Shown here in pieces: positions 1 to 8,061 of a DNA stretch of 64,000 bases. The notes below the pieces were generated by a model. It was not told the DNA's origin. It made no database searches and was given only the letters and a program-made list of their open reading frames with translations. The position numbers were made by a program, and so were the translations under genes. Every line of letters starts with the position of its first letter. The stretch's first letter is position 1. This stretch comes from an uncultured Clostridia bacterium (GTDB lineage: Bacteria > Bacillota > Clostridia > Christensenellales > Borkfalkiaceae). Where the stretch lies: the NCBI GenBank assembly GCA_944336975.1, contig CALVLH010000008.1, positions 1 through 64,000 on the forward strand. Direction: 5' to 3'.

Positions 1-82
1 CGCAACTCTATTTTACCACAGATTTGTATGAACTTCTTTTTTTTCTCAATGTGTTGCACTTAATAGTATAATTCACCTTGTC

Positions 83-110
83 AAAAAAAGCCCCCTCTCA
101 GAGGGGGCTT
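83..110 (-). terminator. Terminator after the NatAB-like operon
   Basis: A 9-bp GC-rich stem (arms 89-97 and 101-109, loop TCA) lies 13 nt beyond the natB-like stop codon. Seven A residues at 83-89 give a U-tract on the minus strand. Confidence 0.85.
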
Positions 111-122
111 CGCGCAAGACGA

Positions 123-1286
123 TCATTTGCCGAACATGACGCGCTCGCTGCCGAGCAATTTCGCGATGAGAAACACGAGCAATGCGGTATAGCCGAGATT
201 GACCGCCACCGAGACGAGCGCCTGCCACAGAACATAGCTGCCCGAAAGCACCGCCTGCATGGATACGACCGCGTTCATCACGGGGATGAGTACCGCCCAG
301 CCGCCGACGACATTCGTGAACGCCGAGACGATGGAGATGACGAGCACGAGGATCATGACGACGCTCGTATAACCCGAAGCTTCCTTGACCGAACGCGAAC
401 AGGTAGAAACGGCGGTGATCGCGGAAATGATGAGCGGCACGACGCTGAAAATGAGCAAAAACAGGAGCAGATAACTCGCGAACCCGTAACTCGCGGCAAA
501 GCCGCCGAGCGAGAGTCCCATGAGTTTGGGCATGGACAGCGCGACGCCGAGGAAACTGGAAAGGGCGCCGATCGCGGCGATACAGCTCAAAGGGATGACC
601 TTGCCGAGCGCGATGTCCCTGCGCTTCACGCTCGTGACGAGGATGGTAGCGAGCGTCCCGCGCTCCTTTTCCCCCGCGACCGATTCGAGCGTGACGCCCA
701 TACAAGACGAAAAGATGAGCGCGATGACGATGAAGGGCAAAATCCCCGAGAAAACGGAAGAGATCAGCTCCCCTTCGCCCGAAAGATCGTACGCCTCGTC
801 CCCCGCGTTGACGTCGAACTTGTTCGCGAGCGCGCTCTCGTACGCGTCGAGCGCGGAGACGAAAAGCTGATAAAAGGCGAGGCTCTCCTCATCGGCGGAA
901 CGGTAGTAGATCTCGACCTGCGGCGCGGGAGCCCCCGAAGCGGGATCGTATACGGCGATCTCTTCTTCAAAATTCTCGGGAAAGGCGACGTACGCGGCGA
1001 TCTCTCCCGACTGCGCCTGCGCTTTCGCCCCGTCCCCGTCCTCTGCGTCCAGCCATTCGAGCGACCAGCCTTCGGGAAGCGCGCCGTCGAACAGGCGTTC
1101 CACGGAGGGCGGGAGCGAAGTCGCGGCGACCTTGAAGTCGTATCCTTTCGACTGATCCCACATCGCGCTTCCCATGACGGAATAGAGCACATAGATGAGG
1201 ATGCCGGGCAGGAGCATGGTCGCCAGCAGTTTGGGATCTTTGAAAAAGCGAAGAAATTCCTTCTTCATCAGCGCGATGAGTTTCAT
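123..1286 (-). CDS. ABC-2 type transporter permease, NatB-like
   Basis: This is the 387-residue membrane subunit of an ABC exporter of the NatAB/ABC-2 type (NatB of Bacillus subtilis exports sodium ions, but the substrate here is unknown). An N-terminal helix (about residues 21-42) is followed by a soluble extracytoplasmic region rich in acidic residues. Five or six hydrophobic helices fill the C-terminal half, as in ABC-2 permeases. The ATG at 1286 was chosen because it has a good ribosome site (GGGGAAGAG) and overlaps the stop of the ATPase gene in an ATGA arrangement, which implies translational coupling. A longer open frame upstream has no such support. The fold and pairing are clear, while the transported substrate is inference. 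Confidence 0.88.
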   Translation of the reverse strand: MKLIALMKKEFLRFFKDPKLLATMLLPGILIYVLYSVMGSAMWDQSKGYDFKVAATSLPPSVERLFDGALPEGWSLEWLDAEDGDGAKAQAQSGEIAAYVAFPENFEEEIAVYDPASGAPAPQVEIYYRSADEESLAFYQLFVSALDAYESALANKFDVNAGDEAYDLSGEGELISSVFSGILPFIVIALIFSSCMGVTLESVAGEKERGTLATILVTSVKRRDIALGKVIPLSCIAAIGALSSFLGVALSMPKLMGLSLGGFAASYGFASYLLLFLLIFSVVPLIISAITAVSTCSRSVKEASGYTSVVMILVLVISIVSAFTNVVGGWAVLIPVMNAVVSMQAVLSGSYVLWQALVSVAVNLGYTALLVFLIAKLLGSERVMFGK

Positions 1287-2059
1287 ATCTCTTCCCCCTT
1301 CACCGAACGGTAGATCTCGAAAAATTTTTCTTCCAGCGGACTCCCCTCGCAGATGTCCGCGAGCGAGCCGTCGCGTACCATTTTTCCGTCTATGATGATC
1401 CCCACGCGATCGCACAGCTTCTCCACGAGGGAAAAGATATGCGTAGATAAGATAACGCTCTTGCCCATGGCGCGCAGTTCGGCGAGGAAATCGGTGACTA
1501 CTTTCGCCGTGAGCACGTCCAGACCGTTGGTCGGCTCGTCAAAGATGACCACGTCGGGATCGTGTACGATAGAGACAACGAGCGACACCTTCTGCTTCAT
1601 GCCCGTGGACAGATCTTCCACTTTGACTTCGCGGAAGCGGTCGATCCCGAAACGCGCGAACAATTCCCTCTTGCGCGCGGAAAGCGCATCCGCCTTCATC
1701 CCGTGCATCTCCCCGAAAAAGTCGAAGAGAAAATCAGGCGTGAAGAACCCTTCCAATTTGAGTTCGCCCGTCATGAAGCCGATGTTGTCGCGCACCTTCT
1801 GCGGCTCTTTCACGATCGAATGTCCGCACACGGTCGCGTCGCCCGCGTCGGGGCGGATGAGCGTGGACAGCATCCGAAGCGTGGTCGTCTTGCCCGCGCC
1901 GTTGGGACCGAGTAACCCGTAGATCTCGCCCCGGTACGCCGAAAAGGACAGTCCGTCCACGGCGACTTTGCGCGAAACCGAAGTCTTTTCGATCCTCTGT
2001 TGTTTTCTGGAAAGGGTGAACGTCTTTTTCAGTCCGTCCGCCCTCACGATCTCTTCCAT
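1283..2059 (-). CDS. ABC transporter ATP-binding protein, NatA-like
   Basis: The 258-residue ATPase energises the exporter encoded just downstream. It has a Walker A motif GPNGAGKTT near residue 42, the signature LSTGMKQK near residue 143, Walker B VVIFDEP and the switch histidine in STHIF. The sequence matches the NatA/CcmA subgroup that serves ABC-2 permeases. The start at 2059 follows AAGGAAGG with a normal spacer. The stop overlaps the permease start by 4 nt. A sigma-A type promoter at 2106-2134 gives a leader of about 40 nt, so the two genes probably form their own transcription unit. Confidence 0.92.
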   Translation of the reverse strand: MEEIVRADGLKKTFTLSRKQQRIEKTSVSRKVAVDGLSFSAYRGEIYGLLGPNGAGKTTTLRMLSTLIRPDAGDATVCGHSIVKEPQKVRDNIGFMTGELKLEGFFTPDFLFDFFGEMHGMKADALSARKRELFARFGIDRFREVKVEDLSTGMKQKVSLVVSIVHDPDVVIFDEPTNGLDVLTAKVVTDFLAELRAMGKSVILSTHIFSLVEKLCDRVGIIIDGKMVRDGSLADICEGSPLEEKFFEIYRSVKGEEI

Positions 2060-2105
2060 ACAAAACCTTCCTTTTCTCTGCGGTCCCTGCCGCCTGATCG
2101 CCATC

Positions 2106-2134
2106 ATCATACAGGAACGGCGCCCCTCCGTCAA
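2106..2134 (-). promoter_or_regulatory. Sigma-A promoter of natAB-like operon
   Basis: On the minus strand TTGACG (2129-2134) is separated by 17 nt from TATGAT (2106-2111). The region overlaps an imperfect 8+5 bp inverted repeat at 2116-2150. The rest of the 2060-2271 gap shows no gene. Confidence 0.75.
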
Positions 2135-2271
2135 GCGGAGAAGCGCCGTTTTTTCATATTTTTTCGCACATCCCGCGCGACGGTCCAATACGCCGCCGCA
2201 AAAACGCGCGCAACGCCGCGTTGCGCCTGCGCAAATACGGCGTTCCCGTCCCGCGCCCGCCGGCAAGCCGC

Positions 2272-2874
2272 TCAATAGCCGAGCGCTTCGTCGATCAGCA
2301 GGACCTCAAATTCCCCCGTCATCGGAACGCCCCACAGGACGGACAATCCGCGGCAGATGCGGTCGGGGCTCTTGCAGTCGTAACATCTGTCCGCCTTCGC
2401 CGCACAGGGCGTTTTCAGCCCGAGCCGCCTCGCGTTCAAAGGCGCCGCGACGTTCCTCGCGCGGTACAGCGCGCCGTCATAGTCCTTTGCGATCTTATTC
2501 TTCCCGACGATCAGATATACCTTTTCATGCCCGTAAAAGAGCGAGGCAACCCGATTGCAGTTCCCGTCTATGTTGACGATCTCGCCCGTCTCGGCGACCG
2601 CATTGACGGACGAAAGATAGATCTCGGCGCCGTTCGCCTTCCTCCGCAGCTCGCGGCTCTTCTCCCGATCGGTTATGCCCTGGTGCCAGTAGACCGTATT
2701 GTGCCTGCTCAGCCTGTCATACAGTCCCATCTGTTCCAGCGATACCGATCCGCCGAATCCGACCGATCTGCCGTCGATCTGAACGTCGATATAGTCGGCG
2801 GCTTCGGCAGCCGTGTCAAAGCACGACACCCGATACCCGAGTTTTTTCAGATTTTCCGCAAGCGCGTCAAACAT
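2272..2874 (-). CDS. LUD-domain protein (DUF162 family)
   Basis: This 200-residue protein belongs to the LUD (lactate utilisation, DUF162) superfamily, whose members include LutC and LutB parts. The family pattern is visible: an N-terminal helix, FGGSVSLEQMGL near residue 45, TDREKSREL near 70, LSSVNAVAETGEIVNIDG near 90, NRVASLFYGHEKVYLIVGKNKI near 110 and a late Cys cluster (RCYDCKSPDRICR). Stand-alone LUD proteins of this length in Clostridia are uncharacterised. There is no lutA or lutB next to it, so a role in lactate oxidation is not supported. It lies 98 nt after a HAD phosphatase gene in the same direction. The ATG at 2874 is preceded by GGAGGGAAG. Confidence 0.85.
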   Translation of the reverse strand: MFDALAENLKKLGYRVSCFDTAAEAADYIDVQIDGRSVGFGGSVSLEQMGLYDRLSRHNTVYWHQGITDREKSRELRRKANGAEIYLSSVNAVAETGEIVNIDGNCNRVASLFYGHEKVYLIVGKNKIAKDYDGALYRARNVAAPLNARRLGLKTPCAAKADRCYDCKSPDRICRGLSVLWGVPMTGEFEVLLIDEALGY

Positions 2875-2972
2875 CGTTCTTCCCTCCGTATCCCGTAAAT
2901 CGGCGGCGCGGCGAACGCAGTGCCGCCGTGTCCGCATCGGATCCAAGCTCCCCTTCCGCGGAAAATGCGCCG

Positions 2973-3650
2973 TCACATCTCTTCCAGAACGGCAAATATC
3001 TCGTCATAACTGCGGGCGACGGGATGCGCGCAGCGTTCCGCCGCGCCCTGCGGGGCATACAGGATGAAGTCGATCCCCGCGCTTTCCGCGCATACCATGT
3101 CCGAGGTGAGGCTGTCGCCGATCCATACCGCGCGTTCCCGCGCATAATCGGGGATATGCTCTTCCACATACCGCGCATACTCGCGTGCGGGTTTGTATAC
3201 GCCCATCTCCTGCGAGATGAACACCCCGTCCGCAAAGGCGTCCGCGCCCGTATCGGCAAGCCGCCTTCGCTGTACGGCGGCAGAGCCGTTGGTCACGATA
3301 TAGATCCTTCCGCGGCGGGAAAGCTCTTTCAGGAACGTTTCCGCGCCTTCGAGGAGATGCCCGCAGGCGGAAAGCTCGGAAAAATATTCCGCGGAAACGC
3401 TCCCGACGTCCGCCGTCACTCCGAGCTCCTCAAACAACAGCGCAAAGCGCTCGCTCAGCAGTTTTTCGCGCGTGATTTCGCCCCGCTCCAATGCCTTCCA
3501 GAGCGAATCGTTGATCTCGTGATAACGCGCGAGCACCGCTTCCGAAGGGGAAACGCCGTGCCGCGCAAACACCCGCGCCGCCGCTTCCCGCTCGGAACGG
3601 GAAAAGTCGAGGATGGTCTCGTCCGCGTCCAGCAGAAAAATATCTTTCAT
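2973..3650 (-). CDS. HAD phosphatase, YjjG-like pyrimidine nucleotidase
   Basis: The 225-residue protein is a haloacid dehalogenase-superfamily phosphatase. Motif I is DADETILDF near residue 8, motif II is the ITNGS-type strand (IVTNGSAA) and motif III/IV is WIGDSLTSDMVCAESAGI. This resembles YjjG, a 5'-nucleotidase that clears non-canonical pyrimidine nucleotides. A helical cap lies between motifs I and II. The gene starts 9 nt after the HelD-like helicase stop codon, so the two are probably co-transcribed. Substrate specificity is assigned from family similarity only. Confidence 0.85.
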   Translation of the reverse strand: MKDIFLLDADETILDFSRSEREAAARVFARHGVSPSEAVLARYHEINDSLWKALERGEITREKLLSERFALLFEELGVTADVGSVSAEYFSELSACGHLLEGAETFLKELSRRGRIYIVTNGSAAVQRRRLADTGADAFADGVFISQEMGVYKPAREYARYVEEHIPDYARERAVWIGDSLTSDMVCAESAGIDFILYAPQGAAERCAHPVARSYDEIFAVLEEM

Positions 3651-3659
3651 CTTCGTTCC

Positions 3660-6032
3660 TCAATCGCGCACGACGGCGAGCTCGCGGAGCGCGCGCGTGT
3701 AGGCGATATATTTTTCGTTTTCGCTCATCCCTTTGTCGTACACCGCGACGACGGAAAATTCCAGCCCCTTGCTCTCGTATACGCTCATCACGTTGATGCG
3801 CGACTTGGAGATCTTGCCGTCGTTGCCGAGCAGATGATAGCCGCGGCGGTCGAACAGAGGCAAGTATTCCTCCTTGGCGATCACCGCTTTCAGCCCCTGT
3901 TTCTCGCGGAAAAACGCGCTCATCCCGCGCATTTTGAGCGTCTGTACCTCCGCTCCGTCGTATCCGATGGGCTGCATATCCACGTCGAGGATACCCGAAA
4001 CGAAATCGACGATCTGATTGGTATTGCGATAATTCTGATTGAGTTCGTACACCTCCCCTTCCACAGCCGAAGACCAGCTTCTGACGCCGCGATAGGGCGT
4101 GATGTTCTGTTTGAGATCGCCGAACACGTTGAACGCGGCGTCCGAATGGATGCGTTTGAGAAGCGCATATTCCCCCTCGGAGATGTCCTGCCCCTCGTCG
4201 ATGAACACCAGCCCGAAACGCGGGGAAAGCTGTCTGCCCGCTTCCGCGAGCACGAAGCAGAGGGCGTATCCGTCGGAGGGATAGATCCCCTTCATGCCGT
4301 ATTTCGCCTTGTTCTTTTTGACCGTTTCCCGATACAGCCACCGCGCGATGTCCACGGCGTTTTCGCATTTCCCCGCCGCCGCGCAATAGCGGGACAGACG
4401 CATCACGTCGAAAAACTCGTGCAACAGCTCGCTCCCGTCGCAGATCTCCGCGATCTTGGAGGAGATGCTCTCCGCTTCCTGCTTCAATTCTCCGCGGCGG
4501 GCGATGCGGTCGGCATAGGTATAGATCTCTTCCGCGCCGCGCTTTTGCCTGTAACGTTTGAGATCGAGGATCTCCTTTTCCACCGTGACGAGGAAATTCT
4601 GCAGATCCTCCTGCGCCTGCGCGACGACGCGTTCGGTATAACGCGCGACGAAGTGGGCGGCGCGGTAAAATCCGACGAACTGCCGGTAAAAATAATCGGG
4701 ACTCTTGATGTTACCTTCCAGGGCGTAAAGCAGGAAATCCTCCACTTCCGTCATCGCGCCCATCAGGGAGCGGAAGGGCTTGGTGAAGTAAAATCCGCCC
4801 TCTTTGTTCTCCTTCATTTCGCCGAGCACGGTGCGGCGGACGCGCACGCTCGCGTTTTTCACCCGATCGTAGATCTTTTTTCTGCGGCGGCAGTCGGAAA
4901 GGATCTTCTCCGCGACGGAGCGGCATTCCTCGCTCACGAACATCCCGTAGATCCCGTCGTATATCTTGGCGAGGCGGTTTTTCGTATCGCGCACGAAACG
5001 GGGCGAATAGAGATATTCGAGGTATTCCGCGGGCTCTTTCTCCTTGCCAAGCCGCGCGGAAAGGTCGATGCCCTCCGTCGCCAGCGCCTGAAAAAAATAA
5101 TTTTGCAACGTGACCGTGCGCACCTTCTGCAATTCGAGCACCTGCGACAGTTCGTCAATGAAGGCGTTGAACGAATCGGACGGCGTGATGACGAGCACGT
5201 CGCGCGGGCGCAGGTTCTCGTTGTTGTACATGAGATAACTCAGACGGTGCAACAGGATCATTGTCTTTCCGCTTCCCGCGCAGCCCTGCAAAACGAAACT
5301 CTCCCGCTCGGGCAGGGTGATGATGGCGAACTGCTTTTCCTGGATGGTGCGGATGATGTCCTTGATGCGAAAATCGTCCTTGCGGCTCTTGATGATCTGC
5401 CGCAGGAAGGGATCGAAAAGGATCTCCTCGTCCCTGCCCGCGATCTCCTCGGGCGTGAGATAATCGCGCACGGAGAGATATTCGTTGCGGAAATCAAGCA
5501 CTCTTCCGTTCTTAACGGAAAGCGCACGGCGCAATATGGTGCGGTATTCGTATTCGTTGATGGTAAAATTGACGCGGCTCTTCTGATAATAGCGCACGGC
5601 AAGCGGAGCGCGCCAGTCGACGATCTCGAGATTGACGTCCCCTTTCTTGCCGATATAATAGCTGTTGTACCCCTCCTTGCTGTCCTCGACGTCCATGCGC
5701 GCAAAATAAGGTTCCGCGAAAAAGCACTTATAGGCGTTTAGCTTTTTCGTCGCCGCGTCGATCTCCTCGTTTTTGCCGAGGATCTCGCGGTAGTCCTCCG
5801 CGGAATAATCTCCCCGCGCACGGATGGCGGCGATCTCTTCCTTCGCGTCCCTGATCTTTTTCTGATAAGGCAGAATATAGACGATTTTGAGCATGGCGAG
5901 AACGCCGCGAAGATGTTCGTCTTCGTATCTCCTCTGCGTCTCCTCGTCGAGCAACGCCAGAAACCACTCCTTATCCGCCTTCTTGTGCGGATTGAGCCGA
6001 TTCTTCAAGATCGCCGGTATGTTATCTTTCAT
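3660..6032 (-). CDS. HelD-like superfamily 1 helicase
   Basis: This 790-residue UvrD-superfamily ATPase has the size and layout of HelD, the Gram-positive factor that strips RNA polymerase from DNA and helps recycle it. The N-terminal 130 residues are a charged coiled-coil. Walker A GCAGSGKT is near residue 224, Walker B FIDEGQDIS in the middle, and the helicase motifs LNQNYRNTNQI and SVYESKGLEF towards the C-terminus. The central insertion between the two ATPase halves is long and charged. The ATG at 6032 was chosen because it follows AAAGGAG, and the 28 extra upstream codons lack a ribosome site. It heads a unit with the HAD phosphatase. Confidence 0.85.
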   Translation of the reverse strand: MKDNIPAILKNRLNPHKKADKEWFLALLDEETQRRYEDEHLRGVLAMLKIVYILPYQKKIRDAKEEIAAIRARGDYSAEDYREILGKNEEIDAATKKLNAYKCFFAEPYFARMDVEDSKEGYNSYYIGKKGDVNLEIVDWRAPLAVRYYQKSRVNFTINEYEYRTILRRALSVKNGRVLDFRNEYLSVRDYLTPEEIAGRDEEILFDPFLRQIIKSRKDDFRIKDIIRTIQEKQFAIITLPERESFVLQGCAGSGKTMILLHRLSYLMYNNENLRPRDVLVITPSDSFNAFIDELSQVLELQKVRTVTLQNYFFQALATEGIDLSARLGKEKEPAEYLEYLYSPRFVRDTKNRLAKIYDGIYGMFVSEECRSVAEKILSDCRRRKKIYDRVKNASVRVRRTVLGEMKENKEGGFYFTKPFRSLMGAMTEVEDFLLYALEGNIKSPDYFYRQFVGFYRAAHFVARYTERVVAQAQEDLQNFLVTVEKEILDLKRYRQKRGAEEIYTYADRIARRGELKQEAESISSKIAEICDGSELLHEFFDVMRLSRYCAAAGKCENAVDIARWLYRETVKKNKAKYGMKGIYPSDGYALCFVLAEAGRQLSPRFGLVFIDEGQDISEGEYALLKRIHSDAAFNVFGDLKQNITPYRGVRSWSSAVEGEVYELNQNYRNTNQIVDFVSGILDVDMQPIGYDGAEVQTLKMRGMSAFFREKQGLKAVIAKEEYLPLFDRRGYHLLGNDGKISKSRINVMSVYESKGLEFSVVAVYDKGMSENEKYIAYTRALRELAVVRD

Positions 6033-6220
6033 CTCTCCTTTCCGCGCATCGTGCGCCGAACGCGGCTCTCCCCCTTCCGGAAAAATACAAGTTAACTTAT
6101 CATAGCACATTTTCAAAGAAAAAGATAGGGGTTTCCCGAAAAAAGTTCCCCTTGCGGCAAAATTTCCTTTTCCCGATCGTCAGACAGACGCAAAATGCCC
6201 CCTTTTTCCCCTTTTCAAGA

Positions 6221-6254
6221 CAAAAAGCGCGGCGATCATCCGTGACCGCCGCGC
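6221..6254 (-). terminator. Terminator after the anti-sigma gene
   Basis: An 8-bp stem (6227-6234 with 6247-6254, loop 12 nt) is followed on the minus strand by five U residues (6222-6226). It sits 14 nt past the anti-sigma stop codon. The rest of the 6033-6267 gap holds no gene. Confidence 0.8.
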
Positions 6255-6267
6255 CCGTTTTTCTCCG

Positions 6268-7383
6268 TCAATCGTCGTCGAAGGCGTTCTGGAAGTCTTC
6301 CAACCAGTCCTCGAACAGATCCGCGAACATCTCGTCCGCGTCCTCTTCAAGATCTTTCCGCACCTCTTCCGCTTCTTCGATGCACTCCTCGAGGATGTCC
6401 TTCCATTCCTCCCTGTCAAAGAGATCTTCCGAGATCTCGATGAGGAAATCCTCGCCGAGTTTCTGATATTTGAGGTTGAACGCCCTGACTTCCGCAAACA
6501 GCTCTTCGGGAGAGAGGTCGGGATATTTCGCGTCCAGCGCGCGCAGATCGTCCTCACAGGAGAGCAGAAGCGATTCCACATCGCGCACGAACTGCTGATA
6601 CTGCTCCTGATATTCCCGCAACAGATGCGCTTCGAATTCGTCCATTTCCCCCTCGTCATAATCTTCGAGGATGTCGAGCAGGTCTTCCGAAGAGCATTTG
6701 ACGACCGCCTCTTCCGCATATTGCGAATACTTGCGCAACACTTCCGCCGCCAGCCGCGCCTTGCCGTAAGAGACGCCGTACCGCTCGGAAAGTTCCGCGG
6801 CATAAGCGTCGTCGCTGTCCGCGACCTTATAATTGCTCGCCGTGAGCTGCGCGCGGATGCTCGCTTCCAGCGCTTCTTCGTCCTTTCCCGAAACGTAAAG
6901 CGCGATCCCCGCCTCCGTCATGAGGTTGCGCGAATCGGCGAGATCGGCCACGGTCACGCACGCCGTTTCCGCGGAAAGCCCTTCCAGCGTGCTGTGTACG
7001 AGCAGGACGGCGGCGTCTTTGTTGAGCGCGCGCACGCCCGTCACCGTGCCGTCCTCTACCGTCAATTCGACGGAAGGATTGATCTTGACGCATACCGTCG
7101 CATACGCGGGAACTGCCGCGGGTGCGGAATTCAGCGCAATCGGAAGCACGATGGCGAGACACGCCGCCGCCGTCGCAAACAGCGCCGCCAGACGCACGCC
7201 CAACCGCCTGCGCCCGCCCGAAGCACGGCGCACGGTCTTCTCTTCCGTCGCCGAAGGCGCGGAGGAAGCGGAACCAAGCGTTTCCTTTTCTTTTTTCCAC
7301 TCTTCCGTGACGCGGGAAAGGATGTCTGGCGTATGTTCTTCTGTCTCGCGCTTCAATTGTCCGATCATCTCAGAACGCTTCAT
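6268..7383 (-). CDS. RsgI-like membrane anti-sigma factor
   Basis: The 371-residue protein is the probable inhibitor of the ECF sigma factor encoded upstream, with which it overlaps by 4 nt (ATGA). A cytoplasmic N-terminus of about 75 residues precedes one transmembrane helix (LAALFATAAACLAIVLPIAL, about residues 76-95). An extracytoplasmic domain of the RsgI middle-domain type follows (VCVKINPSVELTVEDG). The last 140 residues are helical and strongly acidic and end in DDD. In characterised RsgI proteins an outside sensor region controls sigma release. Here there is no recognisable carbohydrate-binding module, so the acidic helical region may be the sensor. What it senses is unknown. Confidence 0.82.
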   Translation of the reverse strand: MKRSEMIGQLKRETEEHTPDILSRVTEEWKKEKETLGSASSAPSATEEKTVRRASGGRRRLGVRLAALFATAAACLAIVLPIALNSAPAAVPAYATVCVKINPSVELTVEDGTVTGVRALNKDAAVLLVHSTLEGLSAETACVTVADLADSRNLMTEAGIALYVSGKDEEALEASIRAQLTASNYKVADSDDAYAAELSERYGVSYGKARLAAEVLRKYSQYAEEAVVKCSSEDLLDILEDYDEGEMDEFEAHLLREYQEQYQQFVRDVESLLLSCEDDLRALDAKYPDLSPEELFAEVRAFNLKYQKLGEDFLIEISEDLFDREEWKDILEECIEEAEEVRKDLEEDADEMFADLFEDWLEDFQNAFDDD

Positions 7384-7931
7384 GCCTTTCCCTCCTTTTT
7401 CTTCCGCGCAGACGCGCTTTTTTCTTCTTTGAGCGCTTCCTTCATCGCCGAAAGCGCCCGTTTATATTTCCATGTCACCGTCGGCACGGGCATCCCGAGC
7501 ATTTCGGAAACCTCGCGCCGCTTGTATCCGTCCGCCGCCACGAGCAGAAGCACGGTAAATTCGTCTTCGGGAAGCGTGCGCCGCGCCAGGTCGACGAGCA
7601 GTCCGTACTCATCGGGGCGGGACGTGCCGAACAATTCGGGGCGCTCCCGCTCGTCCACGCTCTCTTCCCGCTTTCGCTTATTGTAGACGTTGAGCGCCTC
7701 GTTGCGGGCGATGCGCGCGATCCACGCCGAGGCGTTCGTCCCCGCGCGATAACTTCCCGCGTTGCGCAGAACGCTCAGATAGGCGGATTGCATCACGTCT
7801 TCCGCCAATGAACGCTCGCGGACGATGGCGAGCGCGATATGATAGACCGTCTTGCTCGTGCGGCGATACAGCTCTTCAAACGCCGATTCCTCGCCGCGCG
7901 CGAGCGCAGTCATGAGCGCGTCCGTTTTCAC
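7380..7931 (-). CDS. ECF-type RNA polymerase sigma factor
   Basis: The 183-residue protein has region 2 (from ARGEESAFEELYRRT to NASAWIARIARNEALNVY) and region 4 (LPEDEFTVLLLVAADGYKRREVSEMLGMPVPTVTWKYKRAL), the two domains of ECF sigma factors. The start is the GTG at 7931, preceded by GGAGG with a normal spacer. An open frame extends 86 codons further upstream, but that part has no ribosome site and low similarity to sigma N-termini. The gene overlaps the membrane anti-sigma gene, the usual arrangement for a regulated ECF factor. It has its own sigma-A type promoter at 7987-8015. The regulon is unknown, though the lipoprotein gene just upstream is an obvious candidate. Confidence 0.88.
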   Translation of the reverse strand: MKTDALMTALARGEESAFEELYRRTSKTVYHIALAIVRERSLAEDVMQSAYLSVLRNAGSYRAGTNASAWIARIARNEALNVYNKRKREESVDERERPELFGTSRPDEYGLLVDLARRTLPEDEFTVLLLVAADGYKRREVSEMLGMPVPTVTWKYKRALSAMKEALKEEKSASARKKKEGKA

Positions 7932-7986
7932 TTCTCTCCTCCGTTCGCGCCGCCCCTCCTGCGGGCGGCGCGCTCTTTCCGCTGTC

Positions 7987-8015
7987 ATCATAGCAGAAGG
8001 GAGGAAAATTGTCAA
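7987..8015 (-). promoter_or_regulatory. Sigma-A promoter of the ECF sigma operon
   Basis: On the minus strand TTGACA (8010-8015), a 17-nt spacer and TATGAT (7987-7992) lie about 55 nt upstream of the GTG start. This suggests housekeeping expression rather than only autoregulation. Confidence 0.85.
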
Positions 8016-8020
8016 CGGTT

Positions 8021-8048
8021 GCGGAGAGATCTGCGCCGATCTCTCCGC
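8021..8048 (-). terminator. Hairpin after the Glu-rich lipoprotein gene
   Basis: A perfect 11-bp stem (8021-8031 with 8038-8048, loop 6 nt) lies 13 nt beyond the lipoprotein stop. The following minus-strand sequence is not U-rich, so it is a weak terminator or an insulator in front of the sigma promoter. Confidence 0.5.
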
Positions 8049-8061
8049 CCGTTCGCCGTTT

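Noticed and set aside
1-82. An AT-rich stretch at the left edge with TATAAT- and TTGACA-like hexamers.
   Set aside because: Spacings are wrong on both strands (about 8 nt), so I do not call a promoter; the region is too close to the edge to interpret.
2116-2154. A hairpin followed by T residues on the plus strand that looks like a rightward terminator.
   Set aside because: There is no rightward gene before it, and the region overlaps the leftward natA-like promoter; it is more likely part of the end of the LUD transcript or an operator-like repeat.
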